In this document: piece after piece, positions 19,365 to 28,669 of the stretch | Layout of the letters: each line of letters starts with the position of its first letter | How positions within the stretch are numbered: the first letter of the stretch is position 1 | Source of the DNA: Ferruginibacter sp. | Lineage (GTDB): Bacteria > Bacteroidota > Bacteroidia > Chitinophagales > Chitinophagaceae | Reading direction: 5' to 3' | Assembly: GCA_025963635.1 (NCBI GenBank) | Contig: JAOQAK010000047.1 | Location: 1-64,000 of the forward strand | Length of the DNA stretch: 64,000 bases | Translations under genes and position numbers: made by a program | The notes under the pieces: model-generated | The model's input: the letters and a program-made list of their open reading frames with translations, nothing else | What the model was told of the DNA's origin: nothing | Database searches by the model: none

Positions 19365-20855
19365 ATGCAGCAATATATTCTTGCCTTAGACCAGGGCACT
19401 ACCAGTTCACGAGCCATTGTATTTGATCAGAGCGGATCAATTGTTTCCCTTGCACAAAAAGAATTTACTCAGTTTTTTCCACAGCCGGGCTGGGTGGAAC
19501 ATGATCCAAATGAAATATGGAGCACACAGCTGGGTGTAGCGGCTGAAGCAATTTCAAAGGCAGGGCTTTCTGTGAAAGATATAGCTGCCGTAGGCATCAC
19601 CAATCAAAGGGAAACAGCAGTAGTATGGGAAAGAGCCAGTGGCAAACCTGTTTATAATGCGATTGTTTGGCAAGACAGGAGAACCGCGGATTTTTGCGAC
19701 ACACTGAAAGCGAATGAAACCGACCGGTTCATTCAGCAAAAAACCGGATTAGTGGTAGATGCCTATTTTTCTGCTACCAAACTGAAATGGATCCTCGATA
19801 ATGTACCCGGCGCCAGGGAAAAAGCCAATAAAGGCGACCTGTGTTTTGGAACGGTCGATACCTGGCTATTGTGGAATCTTACCAAGGGGCAGGTGCATGC
19901 CACGGATGTTTCCAATGCCTCGAGAACGATGTTGTGCAATATCCATTCTCTTGAATGGGATGACGAATTGCTGGAAATTTTTACGATCCCCCGTGAGATG
20001 TTACCATCAATTCGGAGCAGCAGTGAAGTGTATGGATTTACCCAAAATATTTTGTCGGCACATAATATTCCCATTGCAGGAATTGCGGGCGACCAACAGT
20101 CGGCACTCTTCGGACAGATGTGCACGCAGCCGGGGATGGTTAAAAATACTTATGGCACGGGCTGTTTTATGCTGATGAACACAGGCGAAAAGCCGGTGAT
20201 CTCCACCAACAATTTGCTCACCACCGTTGCCTGGAAAGTGAACGGGATCACTCATTATGCCCTTGAAGGAAGTGTATTTATCGCCGGCGCGGTGGTGCAG
20301 TGGCTGAGGGATGGGCTCGGCATTATTAAGTCGGCCCCCGAAGTGGAAATACTTGCCGGGCAAGTGAGTTCCAGTGAAGGCGTGTATGTAGTGCCGGCGT
20401 TTGCAGGGCTGGGTGCGCCTCACTGGGATCAACATGCCCGCGGAATCATCACCGGGCTAACAAGAGGTTCTACCTCGGCGCATATCGCCCGTGCCGCCCT
20501 GGACAGCATTGCTTACCAAACAATGGATGTTCTTAAAGCCATGGAAGCAGATTCAGGAATATCCATTAAAGAACTTCGGGTAGATGGTGGTGCCACTGTA
20601 AATAATCTACTTATGCAATTCCAGGCAGATATCATGAATGTATCGGTGGTAAGACCTGTAATCACCGAAACTACTGCATTGGGCGCAGCTTACCTTGCGG
20701 GATTGGCCGTTGGTTATTGGAAAGACATGGCGGCAATCCAGGATCAATGGAAGGCCGCCAGGAAATTTATTCCTGCAATGGAAGAAGAAAACAGGATGAA
20801 CTTATCAAAAGATTGGTACCGGGCCGTGAAAGCCGCAAGGGCCTGGGCGGATTAG
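19365..20855 (+). CDS. glpK: Glycerol kinase
   Basis: The 496-residue FGGY-family kinase is full length for GlpK. It shows the N-terminal phosphate loop [12 protein letters not shown], the glycerol-binding region Q-P-G-W-V-E-H-D-P and T-N-Q-R-E-T, and the C-terminal signature [14 protein letters not shown]. It phosphorylates glycerol to sn-glycerol 3-phosphate in the cytoplasm using ATP. It is the first gene of glpK-glpD-glpF, so uptake, phosphorylation and oxidation are encoded together. A heptamer hairpin begins at its stop codon, and an inverted repeat lies 58 bp before its start. The HPr-phosphorylatable His loop of Firmicutes enzymes is not evident, so PTS control is unlikely. Confidence 0.97.
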   Translation: MQQYILALDQGTTSSRAIVFDQSGSIVSLAQKEFTQFFPQPGWVEHDPNEIWSTQLGVAAEAISKAGLSVKDIAAVGITNQRETAVVWERASGKPVYNAIVWQDRRTADFCDTLKANETDRFIQQKTGLVVDAYFSATKLKWILDNVPGAREKANKGDLCFGTVDTWLLWNLTKGQVHATDVSNASRTMLCNIHSLEWDDELLEIFTIPREMLPSIRSSSEVYGFTQNILSAHNIPIAGIAGDQQSALFGQMCTQPGMVKNTYGTGCFMLMNTGEKPVISTNNLLTTVAWKVNGITHYALEGSVFIAGAVVQWLRDGLGIIKSAPEVEILAGQVSSSEGVYVVPAFAGLGAPHWDQHARGIITGLTRGSTSAHIARAALDSIAYQTMDVLKAMEADSGISIKELRVDGGATVNNLLMQFQADIMNVSVVRPVITETTALGAAYLAGLAVGYWKDMAAIQDQWKAARKFIPAMEEENRMNLSKDWYRAVKAARAWAD

Positions 20856-20960
20856 TTGAAGGTGGAAAGTTAAAGGTTGAAAGTTACCGACACTTCCATC
20901 AACCTTCAACTTTCCACCTTCAACCTTCAACCTTCCACCTTCAACCATTAACCTTTAACC
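20855..20960. repeat. Inverted heptamer arrays forming a hairpin between glpK and glpD
   Basis: gttgaaggtggaaagtt (20855-20871) pairs perfectly with aactttccaccttcaac (20908-20924). The right side continues as a direct array of aaccttc-type 7-bp units (20901-20960, eight and a half units). The left arm begins at the last base of the glpK stop codon. The predicted 17-bp RNA stem could affect mRNA stability or the glpK/glpD expression ratio. There is no T-run, so it is not a classical terminator. Confidence 0.8.
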
Positions 20961-20988
20961 ATCCTCAACAACCACAAGACCAGCAAGC

Positions 20989-22545
20989 ATGGACAGGCGG
21001 CGAATGTTACAACAACTGAATGATGTGCCACGATGGGATATCATTATTATCGGTGGCGGCGCTACAGGCCTCGGCGCGGCAGTGGATGCTGCTTCGAGAG
21101 GATATAAAACTTTATTGGTGGAGCAGTCAGATTTTTCAAAAGGTACTTCCAGCAGGAGTACCAAACTGGTACACGGCGGCGTGCGGTATCTCGCCCAGGG
21201 AAATATTAAAATGGTGACCGAAGCATTAAAAGAACGAGGCTTGTTGTTGAAAAATGCCCCGCACGTTTGTCACAAGGTATCATTCATCATCCCCTCTTTC
21301 CACTGGTGGCAAAAATGGTACTACGGCATTGGGCTAATCTTATATGAAACCTTATCGGGTAAGCTCAGCCTGGGCAAAACAAGAATACTCAGCAAAAAAG
21401 CCACTCAACAACTGCTGCCGGCTATTTCTTCCAAAAACCTCGGCGGTGGCGTATTATACCAGGATGGGCAGTTTGATGATTCGCGACTTGCCATTAACCT
21501 CGCACAAACTGCAGTTGAGCAGGGTGCGACCCTAATAAACTACTGCAAACTTGTGGCATTTAACAAAACAGCTGAGCACATCACAGGAGTAATTGTGGAG
21601 GACGTGCTTTCAGGAAAACCGTATTTTGTACATGGCAAATCGGTCATTAATGCAACCGGGGTATTTACGGATAAGATCATGCAGATGGACAATGCTGCAC
21701 ATCAGTCAATGGTATCTCCTTCACAGGGCGTACACATTGTGATAGATGCCAAACACTTCCCGGGCAGGCAGGCAATGATGATACCTGTAACTGACGATGG
21801 ACGTGTATTATTTGCCGTTCCATGGCATGGGAAAATTGTTTTGGGAACAACCGATACGCCCGTAGATAAAGTTGTATTGGAACCAAAACCTCTCAAAGAA
21901 GAAATTGATTTTATATTGCATCATATCAACCGGTATCTCAATGCTGAAGTCCGGCATGAAGATGTCAGGAGCATGTTTGCAGGATTGCGGCCCTTAATTA
22001 AAGTGAGGGGCAAAAAGATGACCGCGATTTTACCCCGTGATCATACCACACTCGTATCCGATTCCGGCCTGGTAACCATCACCGGCGGAAAATGGACTAC
22101 CTACCGCACCATGGGGAAACATGCTGTTGATAATGCTGCTTTTTCTGCTAAGTTGAAAATGCGGCCCTGTATTACAGAGTCATTGCTGATCCACGGTTAT
22201 ACTGCCGGCGACGATAACATGGATCCCTTATTTAGCTACGGAAGTGATGCTGCCGAAATTTACCGGTTGATAAAGGAGCAGCCCGCAATGGCTGAAAAAA
22301 TTCATGAGGATCTGCCATATACGAAAGCCCTGGTGGTTTGGGCGGTACAACATGAAATGGCCATGACGGTAGAAGATGTTTTAGCAAGAAGAACCCGTGC
22401 ATTGTTCCTTGATGCAGCTGCAGCCATTGCTGCCGCCCCGCTCGTTGCTTCGTTAATGGCAAAGACGATGAACAGGAATGAAGATTGGATAACACAACAG
22501 GTAAAAGAATTCGGGGAGATTGCCCGGCATTATTTAATACAATAA
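20989..22545 (+). CDS. glpD: Aerobic glycerol-3-phosphate dehydrogenase (FAD)
   Basis: The 518-residue flavoprotein has the dinucleotide-binding motif I-I-I-G-G-G-A-T-G-L-G-A near the N-terminus. The GlpD signature S-S-R-S-T-K-L-V-H-G-G-V-R-Y-L follows, with G-L-R-P-L and T-I-T-G-G-K-W-T-T-Y further on. A C-terminal DAO_C domain contains the A-R-R-T-R-A-L-F-L-D motif. It oxidises glycerol 3-phosphate to dihydroxyacetone phosphate and passes electrons to the quinone pool as a peripheral membrane enzyme. It is the second gene of the glycerol operon, 133 bp after glpK and 27 bp before glpF. I use the ATG at 20989; the motif spacing fits family members. Confidence 0.95.
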   Translation: MDRRRMLQQLNDVPRWDIIIIGGGATGLGAAVDAASRGYKTLLVEQSDFSKGTSSRSTKLVHGGVRYLAQGNIKMVTEALKERGLLLKNAPHVCHKVSFIIPSFHWWQKWYYGIGLILYETLSGKLSLGKTRILSKKATQQLLPAISSKNLGGGVLYQDGQFDDSRLAINLAQTAVEQGATLINYCKLVAFNKTAEHITGVIVEDVLSGKPYFVHGKSVINATGVFTDKIMQMDNAAHQSMVSPSQGVHIVIDAKHFPGRQAMMIPVTDDGRVLFAVPWHGKIVLGTTDTPVDKVVLEPKPLKEEIDFILHHINRYLNAEVRHEDVRSMFAGLRPLIKVRGKKMTAILPRDHTTLVSDSGLVTITGGKWTTYRTMGKHAVDNAAFSAKLKMRPCITESLLIHGYTAGDDNMDPLFSYGSDAAEIYRLIKEQPAMAEKIHEDLPYTKALVVWAVQHEMAMTVEDVLARRTRALFLDAAAAIAAAPLVASLMAKTMNRNEDWITQQVKEFGEIARHYLIQ

Positions 22546-22572
22546 TTTTTATCATCGTAAAAACTTCGCGAC

Positions 22573-23280
22573 ATGACAACCTTTGTATCTGAACTTACAG
22601 GAACAGGCTTATTAATTATTTTGGGAGATGGGGTAGTGGCAAATGTGATACTCAATAAAACAAAGGGAAACAATGGCGGCTGGATCGTGATCACTTTTGG
22701 ATGGGCAATTGGTGTTTTTGTTGGTGTATATGCTACGGCTTCGTCGGGAGGAGGACATTTGAACCCGGCAGTAACCATTGCACTTGCAACACTTGGCAGG
22801 GTTAGCTGGGCGAGCGTACCGATTTATATTGCCGGCCAGATGGCTGGCGCAATGATAGGTTCCGCATTGGTATGGCTGATGTACAGAAGACATTTTGAAG
22901 AAACCATCGACACCGGAACAAAGCTTGCTGTATTTTGCACAGGGCCCGCAATAAGAAATAATGCAGATAATCTCATTTCTGAAATTATCGGCACTTTCGT
23001 TTTGATATTGGGCGCATTGTTTATTGTAGCGCCAAACAATACCCTTGGAGCTTTGGATGCACTTCCTGTGGCACTACTCGTACTAGGAATTGGATTGAGC
23101 CTGGGTGGCACCACCGGTTATGCAATCAATCCTGCCAGGGATTTGGGACCGCGGATAATGCATGCAATTTTGCCCATTAAGGGAAAAGGCAGCAGCGACT
23201 GGAAGTATAGCTGGGTACCCGTTGTTGGGCCGGTTATCGGATGCCTGCTGGCCGCACTCTGTTTTTCTTTGACTCAATGA
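22573..23280 (+). CDS. glpF: Glycerol uptake facilitator (MIP/aquaglyceroporin)
   Basis: This is a six-helix channel of the major intrinsic protein family with both half-helix motifs: H-L-N-P-A-V-T-I-A in the first half and A-I-N-P-A-R-D-L-G-P-R in the second. The Asp after the second N-P-A-R and the Gly-rich helix packing are typical of glycerol facilitators rather than strict water channels. At 235 residues it is close to the usual GlpF size. It allows passive glycerol entry, trapped by GlpK upstream. It closes the operon. The following 450 bp contain only structured repeats. Confidence 0.94.
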   Translation: MTTFVSELTGTGLLIILGDGVVANVILNKTKGNNGGWIVITFGWAIGVFVGVYATASSGGGHLNPAVTIALATLGRVSWASVPIYIAGQMAGAMIGSALVWLMYRRHFEETIDTGTKLAVFCTGPAIRNNADNLISEIIGTFVLILGALFIVAPNNTLGALDALPVALLVLGIGLSLGGTTGYAINPARDLGPRIMHAILPIKGKGSSDWKYSWVPVVGPVIGCLLAALCFSLTQ

Positions 23281-23282
23281 GG

Positions 23283-23306
23283 TCGTGAATTGTGAATCGT
23301 GAATCG
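23283..23306. repeat. Short heptamer repeat, TCGTGAA type
   Basis: Three 7-bp units (tcgtgaa, ttgtgaa, tcgtgaa) start 2 bp after the glpF stop codon. They belong to the same class of intergenic heptamers seen elsewhere in the window. Confidence 0.65.
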
Positions 23307-23319
23307 GTCCGAACAGCTG

Positions 23320-23650
23320 AAGAATAAAACGTTTCTATCCCCCGTGAGCCGCTGTTGTGTCTCTGCCCAACGGCGAAGCTTCCCGATAAAAGCAAGCCGA
23401 ACAAATATTTCGAAATTTAATTTCATTCACCAGGGATATTCAACCCCGTTGGGGTTGAGGTATACATCATTTTAATCCATTGGTTGCACCAACGGCTATT
23501 CATATTGAAGCCTTTCAGGCTTGGTGAATCCAATGCGAATGTCGTTGGTCGGGAGACGCAACGACGGGTGCTGAATAGGAGTAGTATTTAAAAGTGAAAG
23601 TATTGCAATCTATGCGAGCCTAAGAATAAAACGTTTTAATTCCGTGAGCC
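23320..23650. repeat. Direct-repeat-flanked structured element with cloverleaf-like folding
   Basis: A ~30-bp direct repeat (aagaataaaacgttt followed by ccgtgagcc) occurs at 23320-23350 and 23622-23650. Between the copies, attcaccagg (23425-23434) pairs with cttggtgaat (23520-23529) with one mismatch. That outer stem encloses three hairpins: caacccc-gtt-ggggttg (23441-23457), ttggt-tgc-accaa (23480-23492) and agcct-ttc-aggct (23509-23521). The whole resembles a cloverleaf-shaped intergenic repeat element. It does not match a tRNA: there is no anticodon-arm or T-loop consensus. I see no ORF in it. Confidence 0.65.
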
Positions 23651-23695
23651 CCGGTTCATGTCCAGTAAGATGTATTGAAAAATTGGTAGTTTCCT

Positions 23696-23723
23696 ATTGA
23701 CGATTGACCATTGACAATTGCCC
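23696..23723. repeat. Heptamer repeat, ATTGACC type
   Basis: Four 7-bp units (attgacg, attgacc, attgaca, attgccc) end 5 bp before the stop codon of the large kinase gene. They resemble the reverse complement of the ggtcaat units at 45827-45875. Confidence 0.8.
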
Positions 23724-23727
23724 ACCC

Positions 23728-26700
23728 TTACTTAGGGATACTAAAATAGAAGGTACTTCCGGCTCCCACTTCAGATTGTACCCATATTTTTCCGCCATGC
23801 TTTTCTACGATCTTTTTACAAATCGACAAGCCAATACCTGTTCCGGAATATTCAGTTTTATTGTGCAGGCGTTGAAAAATGATGAATATTTTTTCGGAGA
23901 ATTTTGGATCAATCCCGATACCATTGTCACGAACTGAAAACACCCATTGATCATATTCTTCCTTTGCTTCAATTTTTATTGCCAGGTCTTTTTCACTCCT
24001 GTATTTAATCGCATTGCTTAACAGGTTCTGCATTACCTGGAACATTTGAATTTTACTGGTATTGGACAATGTGGGTAAATTACCTGTTTCCACCACGGCC
24101 TTCTGTTCACAGATAGCAGTTTCCAATACATTCAAAACATCTGTCATAACCTCATTCATGTCTGTGTCGACATCCACCTCGCTGTTGGTGCCGGTTCTTG
24201 AATACTCAAGCAGGTCCATGATCAATTGCTTCATGCGGTCTGCACCATCCACTGCAAAGTGAATATACTTTAAAGCGGTTTCATCAAGCCCCGTCTTATA
24301 CTTCTGCTGTAACAATTTCAAAAAGCTGCTGACCATTCTTAAGGGCTCCTGCAAATCGTGCGAAACGATGTAAGCAAAACGCTCCAGTTCACTATAGGAA
24401 GTTCTAAGCTCTGTCGCTTTCTTTTCAAGTTGCTGGTTTGATACCGTTAACTCCTGCTCAATTGTTTTTCTGTCAGACACATCAATGCCCATTCCCACAA
24501 TACAAGGCAACCCTTCGTAATTCAATGCCAGTGAATTGATGTAAAAAGGAATTTTTTGCCCGGCCTTAGTTAATAAGTGCAATTCGATGCCGGGACTCCT
24601 GCTTATGAAATTTGACTCAATACGCTTTCTAATCAATTCTTTTTCATCGGCATCATAAAAATCAAGCGGGTGCATCCGGCTGATTTCTTCAGCATTGTAA
24701 CCTGAGATTTGTTCAAAATTTTTATTCCACCGGATAAATTTCCCATTTTTATCGTACAGGTAAAAAATGCCGGGTAAACTGTTAATAATAGAATCTGAAA
24801 GCTCTTTTTCAGTCATGATTTTTTTCTCGATCTGGAGCTTTTCCGTTACATCCCGCAGGTTTTCAACAATCCCATTGATTTCCGGGATATGCAGCATATT
24901 GGTGATGGTATCCTCAATCCAGCGCCAGCTACCATTTTTATGAAGAACCCTTGATACCAGGCCCTTGATGGGTATACCGGGATGCTTCATCGCTTTTTCC
25001 AATACGTTGGTGAGCATCTTACTTTCATCGGGATGTGAAATATCCCAAACATTCAGCTGCAACATTTCTGCTTCAGTATAGCCCAGCATTCTTTCGAGCG
25101 AAGGAGATACATATTGCGGAACACCATCCAATGATCGGATGGCTACTCCATCGGTTGCCTGTTCTACCAGGCTGCGAAACTTTTGTTCACTATCCTTTAT
25201 ACGTTTATCTGACAACACCTTATCCGAAAAGTCTAAACCAAAGCCCATCAGGCATTCTTCACCCTCGTACTCAATTCTCATTGCGGTGAAGTAATAAGGT
25301 ATCTGTTGTTTGTCTTTTGCAAGAAGATTCGCCTCTACCGTGTCGTGCCCGGAGATGAAAACATTTTCTATTTTTTGATTCATTAATAATCTTTTATCGT
25401 CATCAAACAAATCCATAACAGGTAAGTGGGTGATTTCCTCAGCATTGTATCCCGAAACGGTTTCGAAATTCCTGTTCCATCTTAAAAATTGCTGCTTCCT
25501 GTTATACAGGTAAAAAATTGCCGGCAAACTATTGATAATAGAATCGGACAACTCTTTTTCTTTTAATATTTTTTGCTGTGCCTTGATCCTTTCTGTGCTG
25601 TCCTGCATCACCCCCAACATCCTGGCAGGCGCACCATCGTCGTCATACACAATATACGCCCGGTCATAAAAATATTTATAAACGCCCTCGCCTGTTTTAA
25701 ACCTATAATCATCATTTACAAAAGTGACTTTTTGAACAATGGCCTTTTGCATATGCATAATTACCCTTTCCTCGTCATCGGGATGCAATCTTGAGCGAAA
25801 TGATTCAAAATTCATTATACCTGAGCCGGCACTAAATCCGTATAAGTTATAAAGGTTCTGGTTGCCAATGGTTTGATTGGTGATAAAATCGTGGTCCCAT
25901 ATAGCATCGGTGGTAGCTTTTGCAATCAGTTCATAGGTTTCATTTGATTTCCTGAGTGCAATGCTCGCTTTTTTTCTTTCCGTAATATCTCTTACAAATC
26001 CTATTAATGTATTTCCGGCGGCCATTTTTGAATTGATCTCTACGTCAATAACAGTCCCATCTTTTTTCTGCATCCTTCTTTCGTACAACAGCGTTTTACC
26101 CTGTAAAAGATCTTCTATACGAAGCGGCAGTTCCTTTATATCTTCTTTGGGCATAAAATTATCAATATGCCTCCCGGTCATTTCAACGGCATCATATCCC
26201 CCCATCGTACAAATGCTTTTGTTGACTTCCAGGATAATGCCGGCAAAATCCGAAATAACAATACCGTCTGATGCCTGCTCAATAAGGGAACGGTATTTTT
26301 TTTCACTTAAGCCTAGTGCAAGCGTAGCTTTTTTCTTTTCGGTGATGTCAAAAACAGCAGTCAGCCAATGGTGCCGATCATTAATATCTAACGGTTCAAC
26401 GGATAATAACAAATCCATTACCCTGCCATCCCTGGTTGCAATCTGTAATTCGTAATTTTTCAATTGTCCGTTTTGCTGTAATATTTCTATAATATTTGCC
26501 CTGGCAGCAGCGCGGTTTTTCGCACACATTTTGCTTAACAATTTTGACTCGTCAGAATTGTTGCCGATGATATATTCTTTTTTAGTTTCCAGCAGGGCCG
26601 CATAGGTATCGTTTGCATCCACCAAAGTTTCGTGCTCATCGTAAATTGCAAGGCTCAGCAGGTCGGACTGAAATACCCTTGAAAATTTTTGCTCACTTTC

Positions 26701-27987
26701 AGTCAGCGCTTTTTCGGCCGCAATTCGTTCAGTTGCATCCCTTACAAAAGCCAGTAAGGTGTTATCAGGCAACCTACTAACGTTGATTTCTACGTCCATC
26801 AGTACGCCATCTTTTTTATACAATTTTCTGGGGAAAGTGACACTTTTGCCCGAGTTCAATGTATCTGCCCTTGATTGTTCGATGATTACGGCTTTTTCAA
26901 GCAGCAGGTCTTTAAGATTCAGGTTGGCAAATTCTTCTTTAGTATATCCGGTGGCTGCATAAGCTGCTTTATTGAACTGGTGAATGGTACCGTCGGAGCT
27001 ATACACTAGTACGGCGTCGGGGGCTTGTTCAATTAAAAAGCGGTATTTTTCTTCACTTTTTTTGAAATCGGCAGTACGGATCCTTACCAGCTGATCTAAT
27101 TTTTGCGGCTTCCGCACTACTGTAAAAACAAAAAAACCGCATAATGCAGAAAATAGATATCCAACGATCAGGAACCCCCAAATGTCTCTATCACCTTTAC
27201 TCTTGAGAGCAGGAGTTGCGGAAATGATCCATTCCTCATTGGCCATATTTACGGCTACCGGGTAATCGGTATCTTTTTTGAGCGGGTTGGAAATAAAGAA
27301 CTCTTCACGGTTGTTAACGGGATTAATTTTGGAGACCTGGAAATAATACCCGCTTTTGCTGGTACTATCAATTTTCGCTGCTTTCCAAAGTGTTTCCATT
27401 TTGATGACCACTGCACTAAAGCCCCAAAACTTATTATTCCTAAATACGGGCAATCTTCCGACAATGCCCATTCCGCCTTGCTTCAAAGCAAAGGGCCCTG
27501 CATAAAAAAGCTCTTTTTTTTCAATGGCTTTAAAAGCCTCTTTGTTTATAGACGGCTCTTTTAAAATATTATAGCCGAGGATATTTTCAAGGCCTTTTAA
27601 GGGATAAATATACCTGATGACGCCATTGGGTACCAGTTCCAGGACATCTATTCCTGAATTGCTGGCCAAAATCTGCGCAGCAATAGAATCGAAATCCTTT
27701 ACAGCTCCATCCTTCTGAATAAAAAAAGACAAGGTTTTAGCGGCAGACTCTCCCTGGTTCAATATCTCCTGCAAACGTTCCTTTGCGGCTACGACAGTTT
27801 CATTCGTTCCTTTCTGAACGGCCACTTTATTAATTAAAAAACGCTGATAGGCGAGAATGGTAAACAAACCTGCAAGAATAACAAAAGTCAACACGGCCAG
27901 TAAAAGCGGTGCCTTTTTATTGCTAAACCTGTTTCCCGGAGTGGGCCCAAAATGGCCTGTATCGTCTTGTATTGGATTTTCTGACAT
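23728..27987 (-). CDS. CHASE domain, seven-PAS sensor histidine kinase
   Basis: The 1419-residue membrane kinase has a first helix at about 28-50, a periplasmic CHASE sensor (about 60-260, with the L-E-L-V-P-N-G-V-I region) and a second helix at about 270-295. Seven PAS domains follow in the cytoplasm, then a coiled segment, HisKA and HATPase_c. The phospho-acceptor is His1210 in I-V-S-H-D-L-Q-E-P. The ATPase shows N-L-L-S-N-A-I-K-Y, D-N-G-I-G-I-D and G-T-G-I-G-L-S-I. The fifth and seventh PAS domains are close copies of each other (both begin S-D-S-I-I-N-S-L-P), evidence of internal duplication. CHASE domains bind small extracellular ligands such as cytokinin-like compounds or peptides; the ligand here is unknown. 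No response regulator is next to it, though a hybrid kinase lies divergently at 28670. Confidence 0.93.
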   Translation of the reverse strand: MSENPIQDDTGHFGPTPGNRFSNKKAPLLLAVLTFVILAGLFTILAYQRFLINKVAVQKGTNETVVAAKERLQEILNQGESAAKTLSFFIQKDGAVKDFDSIAAQILASNSGIDVLELVPNGVIRYIYPLKGLENILGYNILKEPSINKEAFKAIEKKELFYAGPFALKQGGMGIVGRLPVFRNNKFWGFSAVVIKMETLWKAAKIDSTSKSGYYFQVSKINPVNNREEFFISNPLKKDTDYPVAVNMANEEWIISATPALKSKGDRDIWGFLIVGYLFSALCGFFVFTVVRKPQKLDQLVRIRTADFKKSEEKYRFLIEQAPDAVLVYSSDGTIHQFNKAAYAATGYTKEEFANLNLKDLLLEKAVIIEQSRADTLNSGKSVTFPRKLYKKDGVLMDVEINVSRLPDNTLLAFVRDATERIAAEKALTESEQKFSRVFQSDLLSLAIYDEHETLVDANDTYAALLETKKEYIIGNNSDESKLLSKMCAKNRAAARANIIEILQQNGQLKNYELQIATRDGRVMDLLLSVEPLDINDRHHWLTAVFDITEKKKATLALGLSEKKYRSLIEQASDGIVISDFAGIILEVNKSICTMGGYDAVEMTGRHIDNFMPKEDIKELPLRIEDLLQGKTLLYERRMQKKDGTVIDVEINSKMAAGNTLIGFVRDITERKKASIALRKSNETYELIAKATTDAIWDHDFITNQTIGNQNLYNLYGFSAGSGIMNFESFRSRLHPDDEERVIMHMQKAIVQKVTFVNDDYRFKTGEGVYKYFYDRAYIVYDDDGAPARMLGVMQDSTERIKAQQKILKEKELSDSIINSLPAIFYLYNRKQQFLRWNRNFETVSGYNAEEITHLPVMDLFDDDKRLLMNQKIENVFISGHDTVEANLLAKDKQQIPYYFTAMRIEYEGEECLMGFGLDFSDKVLSDKRIKDSEQKFRSLVEQATDGVAIRSLDGVPQYVSPSLERMLGYTEAEMLQLNVWDISHPDESKMLTNVLEKAMKHPGIPIKGLVSRVLHKNGSWRWIEDTITNMLHIPEINGIVENLRDVTEKLQIEKKIMTEKELSDSIINSLPGIFYLYDKNGKFIRWNKNFEQISGYNAEEISRMHPLDFYDADEKELIRKRIESNFISRSPGIELHLLTKAGQKIPFYINSLALNYEGLPCIVGMGIDVSDRKTIEQELTVSNQQLEKKATELRTSYSELERFAYIVSHDLQEPLRMVSSFLKLLQQKYKTGLDETALKYIHFAVDGADRMKQLIMDLLEYSRTGTNSEVDVDTDMNEVMTDVLNVLETAICEQKAVVETGNLPTLSNTSKIQMFQVMQNLLSNAIKYRSEKDLAIKIEAKEEYDQWVFSVRDNGIGIDPKFSEKIFIIFQRLHNKTEYSGTGIGLSICKKIVEKHGGKIWVQSEVGAGSTFYFSIPK

Positions 27988-28188
27988 TTTCTTCTAGTAA
28001 GGTCGGTAGTTTGTGTAGCCTTCTGCAAGTAACGGAATATTTATAAAATTCAGCCGAAAACATATAGTTAAAATAACAAAGGCACGGACAAACTCTTGAA
28101 TGCTGCAACAAAATTTATTAGCTCACAGGATTTTGAAATGCTCACCTTGCTTTTACACCAGTGATGAACAAATTGCCTGAGCAACCTT

Positions 28189-28283
28189 GTGTTATGTTAA
28201 ACGTGAATTGTCAATGGTGAATGGTCAATAATTCACGATTGACCATTTACGAATCAACCGTCACATTACACTTAACATAGCAC
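28189..28283. repeat. 95-bp hairpin element with heptamer core (MITE-like)
   Basis: Ends gtgttatgttaa (28189-28200) and ttaacatagcac (28272-28283) are inverted with 11 of 12 matches. Inside, four 7-bp units (gtgaatt, gtcaatg, gtgaatg, gtcaata; 28203-28230) are followed by four inverted ones (attcacg, attgacc, atttacg, aatcaac; 28231-28258). The element folds almost end to end. It lies in the 682-bp gap between two divergent kinase genes. The rest of that gap (27988-28188 and 28284-28669) is AT-rich and shows no gene. Confidence 0.7.
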
Positions 28284-28669
28284 TAGATTCCAATACCTAA
28301 AAAAAATTTCGACCAGGAAGTTATAAAGTAAAAAGAAAGATTGGCTGCATAACACTCCACTCATTCAGCAACCGGTATAAGTTATTGTATAGGCCAACTA
28401 CAATCGTCTCCTTTTGAAAATTGGCTACATCGTGAATGCCTTGTAAAAATAATACGTCGATCTTATCAATTGTAGTAAAATCACTACATGTAAACAATTC
28501 ATCAGCTTACAGTTAATCGATTTTAAATCATTGATTTTTGTAATCAGTCGTAGTAGCTGAAGACCAATAACCAGGCTCAATTTGTTTTAGATGCTTCGCG
28601 GCTAAATAAGATACCCTTGACAAAAATTATCAAAATTGACACATACCTTACAAAGTCAAATGCTTCCAT

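Noticed and set aside
23425..23529. Cloverleaf-like fold considered as a tRNA
   Set aside because: Lacks the T-loop GGTTCRA consensus, anticodon-arm geometry and 3' acceptor layout; arms do not have tRNA lengths.
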